NCBI GenBank assembly: GCA_965277435.1
Contig: OZ255821.1
Location: 6,014,001 to 6,078,000 of the forward strand
Source of the DNA: Bog-105 sp965277435
Lineage (GTDB): Bacteria; Acidobacteriota; Terriglobia; Bryobacterales; Bryobacteraceae
Direction of reading: 5' to 3'
DNA length: 64,000 bases
Shown here piece by piece: positions 61,706 to 64,000 of the stretch (position 1 is its first letter; each line of letters opens with the position of its first letter). The notes under the pieces were generated by a model. It ran no database searches and had not been told where the DNA came from. It was given only the letters and a program-made list of their open reading frames with translations. The position numbers were made by a program, and so were the translations under genes.

Positions 61706-62560
61706 GTGGCACATAGTGGATCTCTGCATTCTCAAGGTACGGGCGCAGACTTAGGATCGTACGATCGCGAGGCTTCGACTTCCGGAGTATCATGGTCAGC
61801 TGTAATTGCCGGCGCATTCGTTACCGCGTCGTTGTCTCTTGTGCTGTTGGCACTGGGTACTGGTCTCGGGCTATCTTCCGTATCCCCGTGGGCGAATCCA
61901 GGTCTTACAGCTTCGACGGTTGGGAAATCCTCAATCGCCTGGTTAATATTCATCGAAGTGATCTCGTCGGCCCTGGGTGGTTATCTTGCCGGGAGGCTCA
62001 GGACCAAATGGGCTGCGATTCATACGGATGAGGTATATTTCCGCGATACGGCTCATGGATTTCTGGTGTGGGCCGTTGCGCTTGTCCTTACCGCCGCGTT
62101 CTTATCTTCGGCGGCTACCACCTTCGTAGGTGGCCTGGCGAACCAGACTACAGCTACATCGGGCATCGGTCGAAGTTCAGAACCGATTGCTTATGCGGTC
62201 GATACGTTACTCCGGCCCGATCGTCCCTCTTCTGATGCTCCCGCTGCCGCCGTTCGAGAAGAGGTGGGTCGAATCTTTATCGAGTCCGCTCATGCTGGTG
62301 AATTATCCGATTCCGATAAGAATTATCTAACTCAGCTGGTGGCAGCAAAGACAGGAACGAGTCCGGCCGATGCCAGCCAACGGGTGTCTGCGGTCTTTCA
62401 TACATCGCAGGAGGCAGCAGATGCGGCTCGAAAAACCACTGCTCATCTCCTGCTTTGGTTGTTCTTGGCCCTTCTCATCGGTGCTTTTTGCGCCAGTTAT
62501 GCGGCCACTATCGGGGGAAGACAGCGCGATTCCGTAAGACAAGCTGAGCTTGCTAAATGA
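61706..62560 (+). CDS. Multi-pass membrane protein, unknown function
   Basis: A 284-residue protein from the GTG at 61706, chosen because AAAGGAA lies 7 bases upstream; an in-frame TTG is at 61691. It has a polar N-terminus (HSGSLHSQGTGADLGSYDRE), then TM helices at ~36-55, ~80-98, ~120-140 and at the C-terminus (LLWLFLALLIGAFCASYAAT). Related proteins are often annotated as uncharacterised membrane proteins or TIGR04086-like. Location in the stress block suggests an envelope role. Confidence 0.7.
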   Translation: MAHSGSLHSQGTGADLGSYDREASTSGVSWSAVIAGAFVTASLSLVLLALGTGLGLSSVSPWANPGLTASTVGKSSIAWLIFIEVISSALGGYLAGRLRTKWAAIHTDEVYFRDTAHGFLVWAVALVLTAAFLSSAATTFVGGLANQTTATSGIGRSSEPIAYAVDTLLRPDRPSSDAPAAAVREEVGRIFIESAHAGELSDSDKNYLTQLVAAKTGTSPADASQRVSAVFHTSQEAADAARKTTAHLLLWLFLALLIGAFCASYAATIGGRQRDSVRQAELAK

Positions 62561-62591
62561 GTCTGATCAATAGCAATCCTGGAGGAAATTG

Positions 62592-62666
62592 ATGCGTTCG
62601 ATTTTATTGTGGTTTCTTGGGGTACCTATCCCCATCATTATTCTCATCGCGCTCTTCAGCCACTAG
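62592..62666 (+). CDS. 24-residue hydrophobic membrane peptide
   Basis: The frame reads MRSILLWFLGVPIPIIILIA then LFSH, with a strong SD (GGAGG at 62581-62585). Very similar short peptides (with ILLWLLGIPIPIIIL) are widespread in soil bacteria in my experience, typically in stress-response clusters. One transmembrane helix with a central VPIP kink. It is too short for most gene finders. Confidence 0.7.
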   Translation: MRSILLWFLGVPIPIIILIALFSH

Positions 62667-62670
62667 CAGC

Positions 62671-62699
62671 TTACGGCAATCATCCGTGATTGCCGTTAA
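62671..62699. terminator. Strong hairpin after the small membrane peptide
   Basis: ACGGCAATCA (62673-62682), loop TCCG, TGATTGCCGT (62687-62696) form a perfect 10-bp stem. No T-run follows on the plus strand, so it may be a processing, attenuation or partial terminator structure rather than a classical terminator. Confidence 0.5.
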
Positions 62700-62764
62700 G
62701 ACTCGTAAATTTGTAAGAGATCATTGGTTGTACCCGTGCCAACTCCACTGGCAAAGGACGAAAA

Positions 62765-63262
62765 ATGGCCAATCAAGTAAGTGTAAAAGACCTCCTCGAA
62801 GGGGAAGTCAAAGATCTATACTCTGCCGAAAAGCAGCTGCTCAAGGCGCTTCCGAAACTCGCAAAAGGCGCTCACGATCCTGTCTTACAAAGTGCCTTCC
62901 GTGACTATTTGAAGGAGACGGAAGGCCAGGTATCCCGCCTGGAAAAGGTCGCTGGCATGTTGGAGATGAAACCTACAGGCAAGAAGTGCGTAGGCATGGA
63001 AGGCTGCATCAAGGAAGGTGCCGAGGCGTTGGAAGAAGAAGGAGACCAAAGCATTCTTGATCTCGGGTTGATTGGTGCTGGGAGTAGGGTAGAACACTAC
63101 GAGATGGCTGGCTATCTCACCGCTATTTCCCTTGCGTCGCGTACAGGGGCAACTGAGGTCGCCTCTTTGCTTAAGGAATCGTTCGCCGAAGAACAAGCTG
63201 CGGAAAAGAAATTACGGGCGATTGCCTCCACTCTGTTGAAAAAAGTCCCCGTTCAGCATTAG
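62765..63262 (+). CDS. DUF892 (YciE-like) ferritin-like protein, copy 2
   Basis: A 165-residue protein beginning MANQVSVKDLLEGEVKDLYS with AEKQLLKALPKLAKGAHDPV and the second hairpin GAGSRVEHYEMAGYLTAISL. Paralogous to 60843-61376. SD AGGAC precedes the ATG. It lies downstream of the 24-residue peptide and the hairpin at 62671. Confidence 0.94.
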   Translation: MANQVSVKDLLEGEVKDLYSAEKQLLKALPKLAKGAHDPVLQSAFRDYLKETEGQVSRLEKVAGMLEMKPTGKKCVGMEGCIKEGAEALEEEGDQSILDLGLIGAGSRVEHYEMAGYLTAISLASRTGATEVASLLKESFAEEQAAEKKLRAIASTLLKKVPVQH

Positions 63263-63447
63263 ATCGCACAACCCGACTGCCCCATGGTTCGAGCCGAAAC
63301 GTTGGCCACATCGACACGGTCGTGGAATTTTCTGAAGCCAGACTTCGGCGCACTACCGGCTCAAGCTCGAACATTTAAAGCAATGAACCGATGACCTTCA
63401 CTTTTCCCAAGGCAATACTAAAGTGAGAAGAGCCATTTGCAGCGGTT

Positions 63448-64000
63448 TCAGTTTGCGACGCGAGCGGGAAAGTGACGCCCGATCTCAATCGCGATTGGCG
63501 CAGGATTGCTTTTCGATTGATTTACCCCGCTGAAGATGGCTGCATCCTTCAGCGGATTGAGAAGGATTACCGAGCCGAAGCCGGTGGTTCCTCCGTTCTT
63601 GACGATCTCGGGATGGATCCCGGCATGTTCGTTCCCGGTGTGTGTTACCCAGGCGAATCCTTGTTGCGCTTTCCCGTTGGGCAACAGGTAAAGGGGTTGT
63701 TGGGCCATTCTCATAGCTGAAATGAGCTCGTTTGAAACTGACTTGCCATCGATCTGTTTATGGCCGAGGTTCGCCTCGCCAAAGCGCAGCATAGCTTCTG
63801 CGGCGGAACGTAAACCACCGGCTGCGAACCAGGCGAAAATCGGCCACCAGGGCGCATCCGCTCCGTTTGCCCGGTGGCCTTGCGCCAGGCGGCTCATTTG
63901 TTCGCCGCTCGGCCGTAGTTCTGTGTCACTCATTCCGAGCGATCCTAATATCTCCTGGTTGAGCTGCTGCTGCCATGGCTTTCCTGTCGCATCGGCAACA
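63448..64000 (-). CDS. Beta-lactamase-family serine hydrolase, C-terminal part (runs off the window)
   Basis: The frame is open from the right edge to the stop at 63448. It reads VADATGKPWQQQLNQEILGS, then LGMSDTELRPSGEQMSRLAQ and AAGGLRSAAEAMLRFGEANL, which matches the C-terminal half of class C beta-lactamase-like / EstB-type esterases; the last third contains AWVTHTGNEHAGIHPEIVKN and GGTTGFGSVILL (KTG-box-like HKNGGT). The SxxK motif lies beyond the window. It may be a peptidase or esterase rather than a true beta-lactamase. Confidence 0.85.
   Translation of the reverse strand, partial: VADATGKPWQQQLNQEILGSLGMSDTELRPSGEQMSRLAQGHRANGADAPWWPIFAWFAAGGLRSAAEAMLRFGEANLGHKQIDGKSVSNELISAMRMAQQPLYLLPNGKAQQGFAWVTHTGNEHAGIHPEIVKNGGTTGFGSVILLNPLKDAAIFSGVNQSKSNPAPIAIEIGRHFPARVAN

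Overview
The window is about 58-60% GC (by eye) and looks like a chromosomal segment of an Acidobacteriota bacterium, most likely of the Solibacter/Bryobacter type. The assignment is an inference. It rests on an ADOP-type duplicated MacB/FtsX permease, a winged-helix regulator fused to a TolB propeller, two PEP-CTERM secreted proteins, several DUF1680/GH127 sugar hydrolases, and short dispersed intergenic repeats. No rRNA, tRNA, CRISPR array or intact insertion sequence was found.

Layout. (1) 1-8.3 kb: a tight plus-strand operon, cut by the left edge, encoding a DUF499 ATPase, a DUF3780 protein, a DUF1156 DNA methyltransferase and a PLD-nuclease/SNF2-helicase fusion. These families are associated with anti-phage defence. 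It is followed by a membrane-anchored coiled-coil protein and a cysteine-rich phage/plasmid-type protein (Gp88-like), which suggests an accessory island ending at purM. (2) 10.0-17.4 kb: purM-purN-M23 peptidase operon, a small secreted protein, a winged-helix/TolB regulator and a PEP-CTERM protein. (3) 17.5-38.4 kb: one continuous minus-strand str-S10-spc-alpha translation supercluster, transcribed from rpsL to rplQ, including fusA, tuf, secY, adk, map, infA, rpmJ and rpoA. Several ribosomal proteins carry unusual charged extensions, and three or more classes of small dispersed repeat sit in its spacers. One repeat supplies the last codons of rplO. (4) 38.4-39.8 kb: a decay zone with a frameshifted NTF2-like gene and the remains of a RelE/ParE-type toxin-antitoxin pair. 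(5) 39.8-58.5 kb: secreted and catabolic genes. These are a PQQ-propeller dehydrogenase-like protein, a PEP-CTERM protein, an FAD oxidoreductase with a DUF427 protein, an ankyrin protein, two GH127-like hydrolases, a GH18 enzyme, DUF72 and DUF1348 proteins, an ADOP permease with a readable promoter and operator, a polyol-type dehydrogenase, two SDRs, an MFS sugar-acid transporter and an exported GyrI-like protein. (6) 60-63.3 kb: an oxidative-stress block with Mn-catalase, two DUF892/YciE ferritin-like proteins and three small or medium membrane proteins, one of only 24 residues. A serine hydrolase of the beta-lactamase family runs off the right edge.

How they work together. The first block probably combines DNA modification with ATP-driven restriction of foreign DNA. 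The central block is the core translation, secretion and transcription machinery under one orientation. The GH127, GH18, dehydrogenase and MFS genes fit breakdown of plant or fungal polysaccharide and uptake and oxidation of the released sugars or sugar acids. The right-hand block fits peroxide and envelope stress protection.
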